Assembly: GCA_014879375.1 (NCBI GenBank)
Contig: JACSSF010000164.1
Location: 1-54,378 of the forward strand
DNA from: Lysobacteraceae bacterium
GTDB lineage: Bacteria; Pseudomonadota; Gammaproteobacteria; Xanthomonadales; Xanthomonadaceae
DNA: 54,378 nucleotides
Direction of reading: 5' to 3'
The notes beneath the pieces are model-generated. The model saw only the letters and a list, made by a program, of their open reading frames with translations. It did not search any database and was not told where the DNA came from. Both the position numbers and the translations under genes were made by a program. How positions within the stretch are numbered: the stretch's first letter is position 1; the number at the start of each line of letters is the position of its first letter. Below, in pieces: positions 1-10,618 of the stretch.

Positions 1-309
1 CAGCGGCTCGGCGCCCTGCACCAGCACGTCGTTCACGCACATGGCGACGAGGTCGATGCCGATGGTGTCGTGGCGGCCCAACTGCTGGGCGAGCTTGAGC
101 TTGGTGCCGACGCCGTCCGTGCCCGAGACCAGCACTGGCTCGCGGTACTTGGCGGAGAGGTCGAACATCGCGCCGAAGCCGCCCAGGCCGCCCATCACCT
201 CGGGGCGGAAGCTTTTCTTGACCAGCGGCTTGATCCGCTCGACCAGTTCGTTGCCCGCATCGATATTCACGCCGGCGTCGCGGTAGGTCAGGGAGGTAGG
301 CTGGGTCAC
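1..309 (-). CDS. purM: phosphoribosylformylglycinamidine cyclo-ligase, N-terminal part (truncated by window edge)
   Basis: Reverse strand from GTG at 309: [51 protein letters not shown]...[18 protein letters not shown]..., typical PurM N-terminus. Confidence 0.92.
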   Translation of the reverse strand, partial: MTQPTSLTYRDAGVNIDAGNELVERIKPLVKKSFRPEVMGGLGGFGAMFDLSAKYREPVLVSGTDGVGTKLKLAQQLGRHDTIGIDLVAMCVNDVLVQGAEPL

Positions 310-421
310 GGTCGGCTCGCGGCTTGGGGACGGGCGATTTTAACAGCCGGCCGGCCCTTGCGATGGACGCATCCGCCCGGCTGCGGCACCATTCCCCCTA
401 GGAAACACGGAACTCACGGCG

Positions 422-1501
422 ATGCGCGCAACGATTCGATGGACCTGGGCGGCGATGCTGGTGCTGGCGATGGGCACCGCGCAGGCCCAGCGCGTGGAAG
501 GCAGCCGCGCCGCCGCGCAGGGCGCCTACGAGGCCGAAGTCTCGGTCCGCTCGCAGTCCGCCAGCGAGCGCAACACCGGTTTTTCGCGCGGGCTGATCCA
601 GGTGCTGACCAAGCTGACCGGCGAGCGCGCGCCGCAGCAGCGTCCGGATGTGGGCGCGGAAGTGCGCAACGCCAAGGATTACGTGGCCAGCTATGACTAT
701 CGCCAGGACGAGGGCATATCCCCGACGACTGGCGCGCCGACCTATGGCACCACCCTGATCGTGCGTTTCAAGCCGGCCAAGGTGGATGAGCTGGCCAGGC
801 AGATCGGCGTCGTCGCCTGGCCCGACCCGCGGCCCAAGCCGGTGCTGTGGCTGGCGCTCGACGATGGCAGCGGTCCGCGCCTGGTCGCGTTGCCGCAGGC
901 CAGCGTCGCGCGCACCGCGCTGGACCGGGCCAAGGCGCTGGGTTTCGGCCTGGGCCTGCCCAAGGGCAGCGCGGCTGAGCAGGCCATCGTCGGCGCGATC
1001 TGGCGCGGTGATACCGGCGCCGTCGCGCGCCTATCCAAGGTCTACGTGCCGCCGATGCAGCTGATCGGCAAGGTGCAGCGTGCGGGCAGCGGCTGGAAGG
1101 CGGACTGGATCTTCCTCGACAACGGTCGCGTCGCAGGCCGCGATGCCAATGCCGGCTCGGATGCGCGCCAGGTGATCGCCTCGGGCGCGGATGTCGCCAA
1201 CGATGCGCTGATCCGCAAGTACGTGCGCCGCGTGCCGCCCAAGCCGGTGGTGCGCGTGCAGAGCGTCAGCCTGACCTTCAGCGGCATCGACAACGCACGG
1301 GAATACCTGGAACTGATCGGCTACCTGGAGCGGCATCCGCAGGTGGGTCGCATCGTGCCGGTTTCCGCGACGCCGGGCGCCGTCACCTTTGCCGTGGATT
1401 TGAAGGATGGCCTGGCCGATTTCCGCAGCGCCGCGGCGCGTGAAGGCGTGATCTTCGCGATAGGCGAAGATGACGACGGCACGCAGTTCGACGTGCACTA
1501 A
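422..1501 (+). CDS. DUF2066 domain-containing secreted protein
   Basis: Signal peptide; YEAEVSVRSQSASERNTGFSRGLIQVLTKLTGE motif typical of DUF2066; upstream of AI-2E transporter and hda. Confidence 0.85.
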   Translation: MRATIRWTWAAMLVLAMGTAQAQRVEGSRAAAQGAYEAEVSVRSQSASERNTGFSRGLIQVLTKLTGERAPQQRPDVGAEVRNAKDYVASYDYRQDEGISPTTGAPTYGTTLIVRFKPAKVDELARQIGVVAWPDPRPKPVLWLALDDGSGPRLVALPQASVARTALDRAKALGFGLGLPKGSAAEQAIVGAIWRGDTGAVARLSKVYVPPMQLIGKVQRAGSGWKADWIFLDNGRVAGRDANAGSDARQVIASGADVANDALIRKYVRRVPPKPVVRVQSVSLTFSGIDNAREYLELIGYLERHPQVGRIVPVSATPGAVTFAVDLKDGLADFRSAAAREGVIFAIGEDDDGTQFDVH

Positions 1502-1510
1502 AAGCCACGG

Positions 1511-2707
1511 GTGACATCGATGGACAATTCGGCAGATACCTCGCTCGCCACGCTTGCCAGTTTCATCCGCAAGGTCCAATGGGTCGTCGTCCTGCTCGCC
1601 ATCGGCTGGCTGTTGTCGAAGCTCTCGTCGATCCTGACGCCGTTCGTGGTCGCGGCGATGCTGGGCTGGCTGGGCGATCCGGTGGTGGACAAGCTCGAGG
1701 CCCGTGGCGCGAGCCGCAATACCGCCGTCATCACCGTGTTCGCGGTGATGTGCGTGATCTTGTTGGCCGTGGTGCTGGTCCTGGTGCCGGTCATCGTGCG
1801 CCAGGTGGGGACGCTGGCTGAATCCTGGCCGCAGTACCAGGCGTGGCTGTCGAACTGGTTCACCAATACCCTGGCGCCGTGGGTGCAGTCGAAATTCAAC
1901 ATCGACCTGGTGGCCTGGTTCGACAGCAAGCACCTGATGGACATGCTGCACGAGCATTGGCAGCGCGTGGGCGGCATCGCCGCGACCGTGCTCGGCTACC
2001 TGTCGCGCTCGGGCGTGGGCATGGTGATGTGGCTGGTCAACCTGGTGTTGATCCCGATTCTGGCGTTCTTCTTCCTGCGCGATTGGGACAAGTTCGTCGA
2101 GCGCGTGGCCTCGCTGATTCCGCGCGACAGCCTGGCGACGGTGACCAAGCTGGCCAAGGATTCCAACGACGTGCTGAGCGGCTTCCTGCGCGGGCAGTTC
2201 CTGGTGATGATCGCCGACGCCATCATGTACGGCGTCGGGCTGTCCCTGTTCGGCATCAAGGTCGGCATCCTGATCGGCTTCATCGGCGGCCTGCTGAGCT
2301 TCGTGCCTTACCTCGGGCCGACCTCGGTGGTGGTGATGGGCACCATCGCGGCGCTGGTGCAGGGGCTGGGCTGGCAGGGCGTGGCGGGCGTCCTGGTGGT
2401 CTGGGGCGTCGCGCAGCTGATCGAGAGCTACATCCTCACCCCGAAACTGGTGGGCGATCGCATCGGCCTGCATCCGATGGTGGTGATCTTCGCAGTGATG
2501 GCCGGCGGCGCGCTGTTCGGTTTCGTCGGCATGCTGCTGGCGTTGCCCGGCGCGGCGGTATTGAACGTGTTGCTGCGCTACTGCGTGGATCGTTACCAGC
2601 ACAGCAAGACCTACATCGGCCATCAGGGTGGTGGCGATGTCTCGACGCCAGCCACGCTCGCGCCGCAGGCAAGCGACGCGCCGGCTGCGTCCCCGCCAGA
2701 AGCGTGA
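1511..2707 (+). CDS. AI-2E family transporter (PerM-like)
   Basis: Multi-TM protein with GGLLSFVPYLGP and ILTPKLVGDRIGLHPMVVIFAVMAGGALFGFVGMLLALP motifs. Confidence 0.9.
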   Translation: MTSMDNSADTSLATLASFIRKVQWVVVLLAIGWLLSKLSSILTPFVVAAMLGWLGDPVVDKLEARGASRNTAVITVFAVMCVILLAVVLVLVPVIVRQVGTLAESWPQYQAWLSNWFTNTLAPWVQSKFNIDLVAWFDSKHLMDMLHEHWQRVGGIAATVLGYLSRSGVGMVMWLVNLVLIPILAFFFLRDWDKFVERVASLIPRDSLATVTKLAKDSNDVLSGFLRGQFLVMIADAIMYGVGLSLFGIKVGILIGFIGGLLSFVPYLGPTSVVVMGTIAALVQGLGWQGVAGVLVVWGVAQLIESYILTPKLVGDRIGLHPMVVIFAVMAGGALFGFVGMLLALPGAAVLNVLLRYCVDRYQHSKTYIGHQGGGDVSTPATLAPQASDAPAASPPEA

Positions 2708-3399
2708 GCAGTACGCCCCAGCAACTTCCGCTGTCGTTGCGTTACCCGCCCGATCAGCGCCTCGATGCCTTCGTCACGCCGCCCGCAGGGGCGCTGGCGC
2801 AGTTGCGCGCGTTGGCTGGGGATGGCGAGCCCTGGCTGTATGCCGTCGGCCCCGCCGGTGCAGGCAAGACGCATCTGGCGCTCGGGTTTTGCGCCGAAGC
2901 CGAAGCGCACGGCAAATCCGCGAGTTATCTGCCGATGGCGACGCTCGCCGGACGCCTGCGCGAGGCGCTGCCGACGCCGCACCCGGCCCTACGCATCGCG
3001 CTCGACGGCATCGAACACATTGCCGGGCGGCACGACGATGAAGTCGCCCTGTTCGATTTCCACAATGCCGCGCGCGCGGCGGGCGCGGGCCTGTTCTACA
3101 CTGCGCGCGAGGTACCGGACGCGCTGGGCCTGGTGCTGGCCGACTTGCGCTCGCGCCTGTCCCAGCTCAGCCGCATCCGCCTTGAGGCGGCGAATGACGA
3201 CATGCGCGCCGCCGTCCTGCGCCTGCGCGCCGAACGCCGCGGCCTGGTGATGGACGCGGCGTCGATCGACTGGCTGCTGCGGCGTGTGGAACGCGACCTC
3301 GGCAGCCTGACCGTGCTGCTTGAGCGGCTGGATCGCGAGTCACTGGCCGCGCAGCGACGCGTGACGGTGCCTTTCCTGCGCCAGGTATTGGGCGGGTAG
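2704..3399 (+). CDS. hda: DnaA regulatory inactivator Hda-like protein
   Basis: GTG start overlapping upstream stop; QQLPLSLRYPPDQRLDAFV..., Walker A GPAGAGKTHL, DnaA-like AAA+ layout. Confidence 0.88.
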   Translation: MSSTPQQLPLSLRYPPDQRLDAFVTPPAGALAQLRALAGDGEPWLYAVGPAGAGKTHLALGFCAEAEAHGKSASYLPMATLAGRLREALPTPHPALRIALDGIEHIAGRHDDEVALFDFHNAARAAGAGLFYTAREVPDALGLVLADLRSRLSQLSRIRLEAANDDMRAAVLRLRAERRGLVMDAASIDWLLRRVERDLGSLTVLLERLDRESLAAQRRVTVPFLRQVLGG

Positions 3400-3406
3400 G
3401 CGGAGT

Positions 3407-4270
3407 TCAGCGGCAGGCTTGCGCGCGGGTTTCCCAGACCATCGGTTCCCAATAGGCGTTGCGGCGAATCGATTCGTTGTCCAGCTTGTCCTTGAACAGG
3501 CGCACGCCGATGCGATAGGTGGTGTTCGGCTTCACGTCGACCACCAGCGTCTTGTACGACTGCGCAGCCGTCTTGAGGCGATGCGCCAGATACATCTGCC
3601 GTTGTTCCCGCATCGTCAGCCGGTTGGGATCGATCCGGTCCATGACCGTCAACACGTGCTTGCCGGCTGGCAGTTCGTATTCGTACTTGCCGCCCAGGGG
3701 CGTGCTGCGGCCGTCGACCTTGGTGATGAAGCCTTCGAAGATATCCTGACTCTTGGGCACCACGCCCTGCTGGTCGGACACGAAGCCGCAGCCCTTGCTG
3801 GCGGTGTCGCCGACGACCAGTTGATAGGCCGGGATCGCCACGGCATCGGCGGCGTCATTGGCGGCCAGTTGCTTGCCCGCGCGCGACCAGGAGGCTGAGA
3901 GCCTGCCGTCGCCCGCATCGATGGCCTGCTGCAACTGGCTGGCCTGCGTACCGACCTTGCGGCCATTGATGGACAGCAGGCGATCCCCCGCACGCAGGCC
4001 CAGACGCGAGGCGGCGGAACCCGGCGTGACTGCCAGCACCGGCAGGCCGCTGGCGCTGGCATTGCGCACGTCGACCACCGCGCCAAGCTCGTATCGCACG
4101 CGTGCCTCGCTGCGCAGGGTGGAGGTACGGCCGCTGGCCGGCAAGGTGCCGCTTTCCGCCGCGCGCACCAGCGCGGTTTCGACTTCGCGTTGCAGGGTCG
4201 CGCTGTCCTGCGCGGCGACCGGCAGCGCGATGGCGACGGCGAGCATGGGGATGAGGATGCGGGTGTTCAT
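3407..4270 (-). CDS. PDZ domain-containing secreted protein
   Basis: Signal peptide MNTRILIPMLAVAIALPVAAQ; PDZ core GLPVLAVTPGSAASRLGLRAGDRLLSINGRKV. Confidence 0.75.
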   Translation of the reverse strand: MNTRILIPMLAVAIALPVAAQDSATLQREVETALVRAAESGTLPASGRTSTLRSEARVRYELGAVVDVRNASASGLPVLAVTPGSAASRLGLRAGDRLLSINGRKVGTQASQLQQAIDAGDGRLSASWSRAGKQLAANDAADAVAIPAYQLVVGDTASKGCGFVSDQQGVVPKSQDIFEGFITKVDGRSTPLGGKYEYELPAGKHVLTVMDRIDPNRLTMREQRQMYLAHRLKTAAQSYKTLVVDVKPNTTYRIGVRLFKDKLDNESIRRNAYWEPMVWETRAQACR

Positions 4271-4284
4271 GGCGGCTCCCTGAG

Positions 4285-4689
4285 TCAGATGCCGAGTGGC
4301 TGCACGTTTTCCGTGCGGGATTGGAGGACGTCGCGACGCACTGCCCATAGCGAGGCCAGCTCGGCGTCATCGGCATTGCGCGCGTAGGCGAGCTGCAGTT
4401 CGCGATCGATGTGGTGCAGGGATTCGGGTGATGCAACAGGTGCCGGTGTGGATGCGGGCGAAGGTGTGGTGGCAACCATGCCGGGTCGCGCGACGTCATC
4501 GTTGGTTAGATGGCCGAAGCCGAAAAACAGCGTCGCCGCCGCGACCGCGCAGGCCGTGGCGCCGCCGGCGAGCAGCCCGCGGCGACGATTGAGTTGCTTG
4601 CGCCGCGCGCCGTCAATGCGCGTCCACAACGCATCGGACGGCTCGGTGTCGGGCAGGTCGTGCAGATGTTGGCGGAGGGGATCATGCAT
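4285..4689 (-). CDS. small single-TM protein, probable anti-sigma partner
   Basis: Overlaps downstream end of the sigma gene; cytosolic N-terminus followed by one TM helix (GLLAGGATACAVAAATLFFGF). Confidence 0.55.
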   Translation of the reverse strand: MHDPLRQHLHDLPDTEPSDALWTRIDGARRKQLNRRRGLLAGGATACAVAAATLFFGFGHLTNDDVARPGMVATTPSPASTPAPVASPESLHHIDRELQLAYARNADDAELASLWAVRRDVLQSRTENVQPLGI

Positions 4690-5233
4690 CGGGCGATATC
4701 TCGTTGTCGGACAGGTCCGCGCGCAATTGCGTCAGCGCGCGGGAAAGCACGGACTTCGACCAGCTTTCGCTGTGGCCGAAGCGGGCTGCCAGTTCCTTGT
4801 GCGACCAGCCTTCCATCAAGTGCAGCCATACCAAGGTACGGGCGAGCGGCGGCAGTCGTCGCAGCAGGCCGGCGATTTCCGCATTCGGTTCAGGCATGGC
4901 GGCGGCATCGGCGATCACATCGTCGTCCGGCAGCGGCATCGCGCGCCACTGGCGCCTGAACTGGTCGATCAAGGCATTGGAGGCGGTGCGCTTGAGCCAG
5001 GGCCGCAGCGGCAGCTCGGCGCGCAGGCCGGGCAGGAAGCGCATCGCCTTGAGGAAGGTGTCTTGGGTGATGTCGTCGGCAGTGTCCACGCTGCCGGACA
5101 GGCGCAGGACCAGCGAATGGATCGCCTTGGCGTGCAACTGGTACAGCGCCGCGAAGGCGTCCTGGTCACCGCGCCGCGCCGCGCGCAGCAACGTGGCCTC
5201 GTCCCTGTCCGGTACTGGGCGCGTGTCATCCAT
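4682..5233 (-). CDS. ECF-type RNA polymerase sigma factor
   Basis: Sigma2 DTADDITQDTFLKAMRFLPGLR and sigma4 LPPLARTLVWLHLMEGWSHKELAARFGHSESWSKSVLSRA. Confidence 0.9.
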   Translation of the reverse strand: MDDTRPVPDRDEATLLRAARRGDQDAFAALYQLHAKAIHSLVLRLSGSVDTADDITQDTFLKAMRFLPGLRAELPLRPWLKRTASNALIDQFRRQWRAMPLPDDDVIADAAAMPEPNAEIAGLLRRLPPLARTLVWLHLMEGWSHKELAARFGHSESWSKSVLSRALTQLRADLSDNEISPDA

Positions 5234-5275
5234 TGATAGCGATACGCGCGAAGCCTCGGAAGGGTCGCAGCCGGG

Positions 5276-5992
5276 TCAATCCGCCGGCGCTTCCGCCGCG
5301 ACCCGCGCATCCAGTTCGGCAAGGCGCTGCGGGGTGCCAACGTCGGTCCACTCGCCGCGATGATGGATGCCGGTCGCAAGCCCCCGTGTCATCGCCGCGC
5401 GCAACAACGGGGCCAGCTGGAAGCGCGGTGGCTGCTGCGCCGCGCCCGGGGTATCGCCAATCACCGAACGCCAGTCAGCCAGCAGTTGCGGGCGATACAT
5501 GCCGATGCCGGAGAACGTCAGCTTGCTCGGGCCATCGGAATGAAGCTCGCCGTCATCGCCCAGCGCGAAGTCGCCCTTGGGGTTGTGCGCGGGGTTGTCG
5601 ACCATGACCAGGTGGGTCAGTCCGGCAGGCTCGCGTGGCAGCGCGGCGAAATCCGCATCGCACCAGATGTCGCCGTTGACGGCGAGGAACGGCGTGTCGC
5701 CCAGCAGCGACATCGCCTTCCACATCCCGCCGCCGGTTTCGAGCGGCGCCGGGCCTTCGAAGCTGTAGTGCAGGCGCAAGCCGAAGGCCGCGCCGTCGCC
5801 CAGCGTGGCCGGGAATTGTTCGGCCAGCCACGAGGTGTTGATGACGACATCGGTGACGCCCATCGCGCTCAGTTTTTGCAGATGCCAGACGATCAACGGC
5901 CGGCCGGCGACTTTCAGCAGCGGCTTGGGCGTGTGGTCAGTAAGCGGGCGCATGCGCTCGCCAAGGCCAGCGGCAAAGATCAACGCCTTCAT
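5276..5992 (-). CDS. murU: nucleotidyltransferase, probable N-acetylmuramate-1-phosphate uridylyltransferase
   Basis: MKALIFAAGLGERMRPLTDHTPKPLLKVAGRPLI; adjacent to AmgK-like kinase. Confidence 0.85.
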   Translation of the reverse strand: MKALIFAAGLGERMRPLTDHTPKPLLKVAGRPLIVWHLQKLSAMGVTDVVINTSWLAEQFPATLGDGAAFGLRLHYSFEGPAPLETGGGMWKAMSLLGDTPFLAVNGDIWCDADFAALPREPAGLTHLVMVDNPAHNPKGDFALGDDGELHSDGPSKLTFSGIGMYRPQLLADWRSVIGDTPGAAQQPPRFQLAPLLRAAMTRGLATGIHHRGEWTDVGTPQRLAELDARVAAEAPAD

Positions 5993-6990
5993 GCCGATGT
6001 GTCCGCTTCGCTGCGCGCGGCCATGGCCGGCTTGACCTTGCCCTCGATGAAGGCGTGCAGGTCGGCGAGCTGCGGGTATTTCGGCAGCACTTCGTCCAGA
6101 TAGGCGAAGAAGCGCGGCACGTCGGCGAGGTATTTCGGCTTGCTGTCGCGGTAATGCAGTCGCGAGAACACGCCGATGATCTTGATGTGCCGCTGCACGC
6201 CGATGAGGTCGGCATCACGCAGAAAGCGCTCGAGCGGCGGCACCGGCAGGCCGGCGGCGCTGGCGCGCGCGTGGTAGTGGCGCAGCCATGCATCGACGCG
6301 ATCCTGCGGCCAGCTGAGGAAGGCATCTTTGAACAGCGAGATGGCGTCGTAGGCGATCGGGCCGATCGCCGCGTCCTGGAAATCCAGCACCGCGGGGCCG
6401 CCGTCGGCCTGCATCAAGTTGCGCGGCATGAAATCGCGATGCATCAACACCTGCGGCTGCGCGAGCGCGGCGTCGATCAGGTGGCGATACGCGGCATCAA
6501 GAGTTTCCATGTCGTCGCAGTCGAGCGTCATGCCGAGGTGGGCACCGCAGAACCATTCGTCGAGCAGGCGCAACTCGCGGGCGATCATCGCCTCGTCGAA
6601 ACGGTGCAGGTCGGCGGGCGGCTGGGTGGCCTGCAGCTTCAACAGCTGGTCGATGGCGGCATCGAACATCGCATCGGCATTGGCTTCATCGATGTCGTGC
6701 AGGTAGGTGGTGACGCCGAGATCCTCCAGCACCAGGAAGCCGGCATCGACATCCTCGGCCAGTACCTGCGGCACGCGCACGCCGGCTGCCTGCAGCACCT
6801 CGCGCATCGCCAGCCACGGGCGCACGTCTTCCTTGTCGGGCGGCGAGTCCATGACGATGCGCGAAGGCGTGATGTCCAGCGTGCGCCAGTAACTGCGGAA
6901 GCCGGCATCGACGGAAGCGCGTTCGAGCTGGAGGTCGGGATGGGACAGCGCCTGTCGCGCCCAGGCCAGGCGTTGCGTTTCGCGATTCAT
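5989..6990 (-). CDS. amgK: aminoglycoside phosphotransferase-fold sugar kinase, probable AmgK
   Basis: VLMHRDFMPRNLM...VLDFQDAAIGPIAYDAISLFKDAF; overlaps murU start. Confidence 0.85.
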   Translation of the reverse strand: MNRETQRLAWARQALSHPDLQLERASVDAGFRSYWRTLDITPSRIVMDSPPDKEDVRPWLAMREVLQAAGVRVPQVLAEDVDAGFLVLEDLGVTTYLHDIDEANADAMFDAAIDQLLKLQATQPPADLHRFDEAMIARELRLLDEWFCGAHLGMTLDCDDMETLDAAYRHLIDAALAQPQVLMHRDFMPRNLMQADGGPAVLDFQDAAIGPIAYDAISLFKDAFLSWPQDRVDAWLRHYHARASAAGLPVPPLERFLRDADLIGVQRHIKIIGVFSRLHYRDSKPKYLADVPRFFAYLDEVLPKYPQLADLHAFIEGKVKPAMAARSEADTSA

Positions 6991-6998
6991 GCAGGGGA

Positions 6999-7292
6999 TC
7001 AGCGTTTGCTTGTGAAGATGCGGCGTTCGCGCGGACGGCGGAACAGGGCGACGACCAGCAGGATGAGGATCGCGCCGACCACCGCGCCGAGATAGGCCAG
7101 CGGTTCACCCGGCGAATACCAGCCGAAATGCTGGCCGACGTAGCCCGCCAGCAGGGCGCCGCCGATGCCGAGCAGGGTGGTGAGGATCAGTCCCATGCGG
7201 TCGCGACCGGGCTTGAGCAGGCGCGCGAGCAGGCCGACGACAAGGCCGATCAGGGCGATGTACAGCCAGTTGTCGCTACCGAACAAAGGCAT
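6999..7292 (-). CDS. GlsB/YeaQ/YmgE-type small membrane protein
   Basis: Three TM segments, LIGLVVGLLARLLKPGRDRMGLILTTLLGIGGALLAGYVG. Confidence 0.8.
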   Translation of the reverse strand: MPLFGSDNWLYIALIGLVVGLLARLLKPGRDRMGLILTTLLGIGGALLAGYVGQHFGWYSPGEPLAYLGAVVGAILILLVVALFRRPRERRIFTSKR

Positions 7293-7340
7293 GGATGTTC
7301 CCGTGACGGATCGCGACAAGCATAACAGTGCGCGCCAACG

Positions 7341-7364
7341 AAAACGCCCTGCTTTCGCAGGGCG
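7341..7364 (-). terminator. rho-independent terminator
   Basis: CGCCCTGC-tttc-GCAGGGCG hairpin; on minus strand followed by TTTT. Confidence 0.6.
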
Positions 7365-7388
7365 GTTGCCGGAACTGACCGATCCAGG

Positions 7389-7640
7389 TCAGGCCGGGCG
7401 CTTCTTGCGCATCGCCTCGTAGGCAAAGAGAAGAAGGATGGCAGCCACGATCGCGACGACCCAGGTCATGAAACCGTGCAGACCGAAGGTGGTCGCGGCC
7501 CAGCCGCCGATCACCGCGCCAAGCACGCCGAGCACGATCGTCATGATCCAGCCCATCGCTTCGGCGCCGGGCTTGAGTAGGCGTGCGAGCACGCCGATGA
7601 CGGCGCCACCGATGAGATAACCAAAAAAGCCTTCGAACAT
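7389..7640 (-). CDS. GlsB/YeaQ/YmgE family stress response membrane protein
   Basis: MFEGFFGYLIGGAVIGVLARLLKPGAEAMGWIMTIVLGVLGAVIGGW. Confidence 0.87.
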   Translation of the reverse strand: MFEGFFGYLIGGAVIGVLARLLKPGAEAMGWIMTIVLGVLGAVIGGWAATTFGLHGFMTWVVAIVAAILLLFAYEAMRKKRPA

Positions 7641-7741
7641 CTGTATCCCCTTGCTGGTTGAAGTGCGGGTCGATGCTAGCAAGCTGGCGCCGCCATGGCT
7701 GTTGCATCGCAGCAGGGGGCTGCCGCGATGCCGTGTCGGCG

Positions 7742-9250
<1,509 letters not shown>

Positions 9251-9495
9251 CTGGAGCTCCAGTGAAGTGGGGAAAGCTGAATTCTAGCGGGCGCGGGATT
9301 CGGGCCCCGTGAGCGTAGGTCCGGGCGGGTGGCGCGGGCCGGGCATTCGGATTTTTCCTACACGCCATCGGGCGGTTTGCTGGCTGCGCCACGGGGATTG
9401 CGGCGATACGTTGGACCCATGCCGAAGCGGAGAGTGGATTCACCGGGCGGCAACGCCAACGGGAACGGAATCCAACCACCTTTGAGGGTCATCTC

Positions 9496-9852
9496 ATGAA
9501 TCGTTTCAATCGCTTCCTGGTTTCGATGTTGCTGGCGCTGGCCTTGTGCGGGCAGGCCCTGGCATCCGATGTCGTCAACATCAACACGGCCGATGTCGCC
9601 ACCCTGGACCGGGTGCTGCTGAACGTCGGTCCGGCCAAGGCGCAGGCCATCGTCGACTACCGTCGCGAGAATGGAGCCTTCAAGAGCGTCGAGCAGTTGG
9701 CGATGGTCAAGGGCATTGGCCTCAAGACCGTCGAGAAGAACCGTGAGCGCATCACCTTGGGCAATGGGCGGGCGATGGTGCCGGTCACCCGCACCGGCAA
9801 CTCGCAGGGTCGTGCGGTTGTCCCGGCGCGAACCACGACGACCAGGCGCTGA
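9496..9852 (+). CDS. ComEA family helix-hairpin-helix DNA-binding protein
   Basis: Signal peptide; VNINTADVATLDRVLLNVGPAKAQAIVDYRRENGAFKSVEQLAMVKGIGLKTVEKNRERI. Confidence 0.92.
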   Translation: MNRFNRFLVSMLLALALCGQALASDVVNINTADVATLDRVLLNVGPAKAQAIVDYRRENGAFKSVEQLAMVKGIGLKTVEKNRERITLGNGRAMVPVTRTGNSQGRAVVPARTTTTRR

Positions 9853-9859
9853 GTGGGAT

Positions 9860-9990
9860 GACGAAACACGCCTCCCTTGGATGGTAGGGGTGGGGGCCGG
9901 AGGCCCGTCAGGACAGGCAGGAAGCCGACACAAGGAAGTCAGGATTGCCCGGACGGTCAGGAAGGCCTCATCCGGGCGATCTTCTTTTTG
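9860..9990 (+). ncRNA. candidate CsrA/RsmA-binding sRNA
   Basis: Repeated GGA motifs (tcAGGAca, gcAGGAag, caAGGAag, tcAGGAtt, tcAGGAag) within ~65 nt ending in a GC-rich hairpin and U-tract; 5' end not determined. Confidence 0.35.
9947..9989 (+). terminator. rho-independent terminator
   Basis: GCCCGGA...TCCGGGC stem followed by gatcttcttttt. Confidence 0.6.
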
Positions 9991-10009
9991 CCCTGCGTAG
10001 ACTGTGCGG

Positions 10010-10618
10010 ATGCAGAGCACAGCCATCGAGATCATCCGCCTCACCGAGGTGGCGCCGCAGCGCTGGTTCAATGGCGGAGGCTGGACGCGGGAAATCGCCC
10101 GCGGCGGCGATGCGCAGGACTGGGACTGGCGCCTGTCGGTCGCGGACGTCGAATCGGATGGTCCGTTCTCGCGCCTGCCCGGCATCGAGCGCGAGATCTG
10201 CCTGCTGGAAGGCGCGGGCATGCAGTTCGAATTCGATGACGGCCAAACGTTCGCGCTGACCCCGGAAAGCCCGCGCCTGCGGTTCGATGGCGGGCGCGGC
10301 CTTGGCAGCCGCTTGATCGACGGCGCGACCCGCGACTTCAACCTGATGTGGCGACGCGGTCGTTTCCAGGCCGAGCTCTGGCGGCGGCCACTGGTCGGCA
10401 GCATGGTGATGTTCGCCGATGCCGGGGACAGCTGGGCCATCCACATGCTGGCCGGCGAGGCGCGAGTCACCGACGGCGCGGGGCAGGGCGCGGCCATCGT
10501 GCGGGGCGATACCGCGCTGTTGCGTGCCGGCGATGCGCGTCGGCGCTGCGTGCTGGAAGGCGCGGGCGAGGCGCTGTTGATGCGGATCGCACCCGTCGGC
10601 CCCGCAGGCGATCAGTAA
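10010..10618 (+). CDS. HutD family protein
   Basis: EIIRLTEVAPQRWFNGGGWTREIARGGDAQDWDWRLSVADVESDGPFSRLPGIER typical HutD N-terminus. Confidence 0.85.
   Translation: MQSTAIEIIRLTEVAPQRWFNGGGWTREIARGGDAQDWDWRLSVADVESDGPFSRLPGIEREICLLEGAGMQFEFDDGQTFALTPESPRLRFDGGRGLGSRLIDGATRDFNLMWRRGRFQAELWRRPLVGSMVMFADAGDSWAIHMLAGEARVTDGAGQGAAIVRGDTALLRAGDARRRCVLEGAGEALLMRIAPVGPAGDQ

Noticed and set aside
1031-2623. 530-aa minus-strand ORF opposite the DUF2066 and AI-2E genes
   Set aside because: His/Gln/Asp-rich low-information translation typical of antisense frames in high-GC DNA; the plus strand carries clear families.
6999-7640. Tandem YeaQ/YmgE-like membrane proteins as a novel toxin-like pair
   Set aside because: Common small stress-associated membrane family; simple tandem paralogs.
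10010-10618. Solo HutD without other hut genes
   Set aside because: Stand-alone HutD genes are not rare; nothing further in the sequence points to a new function.
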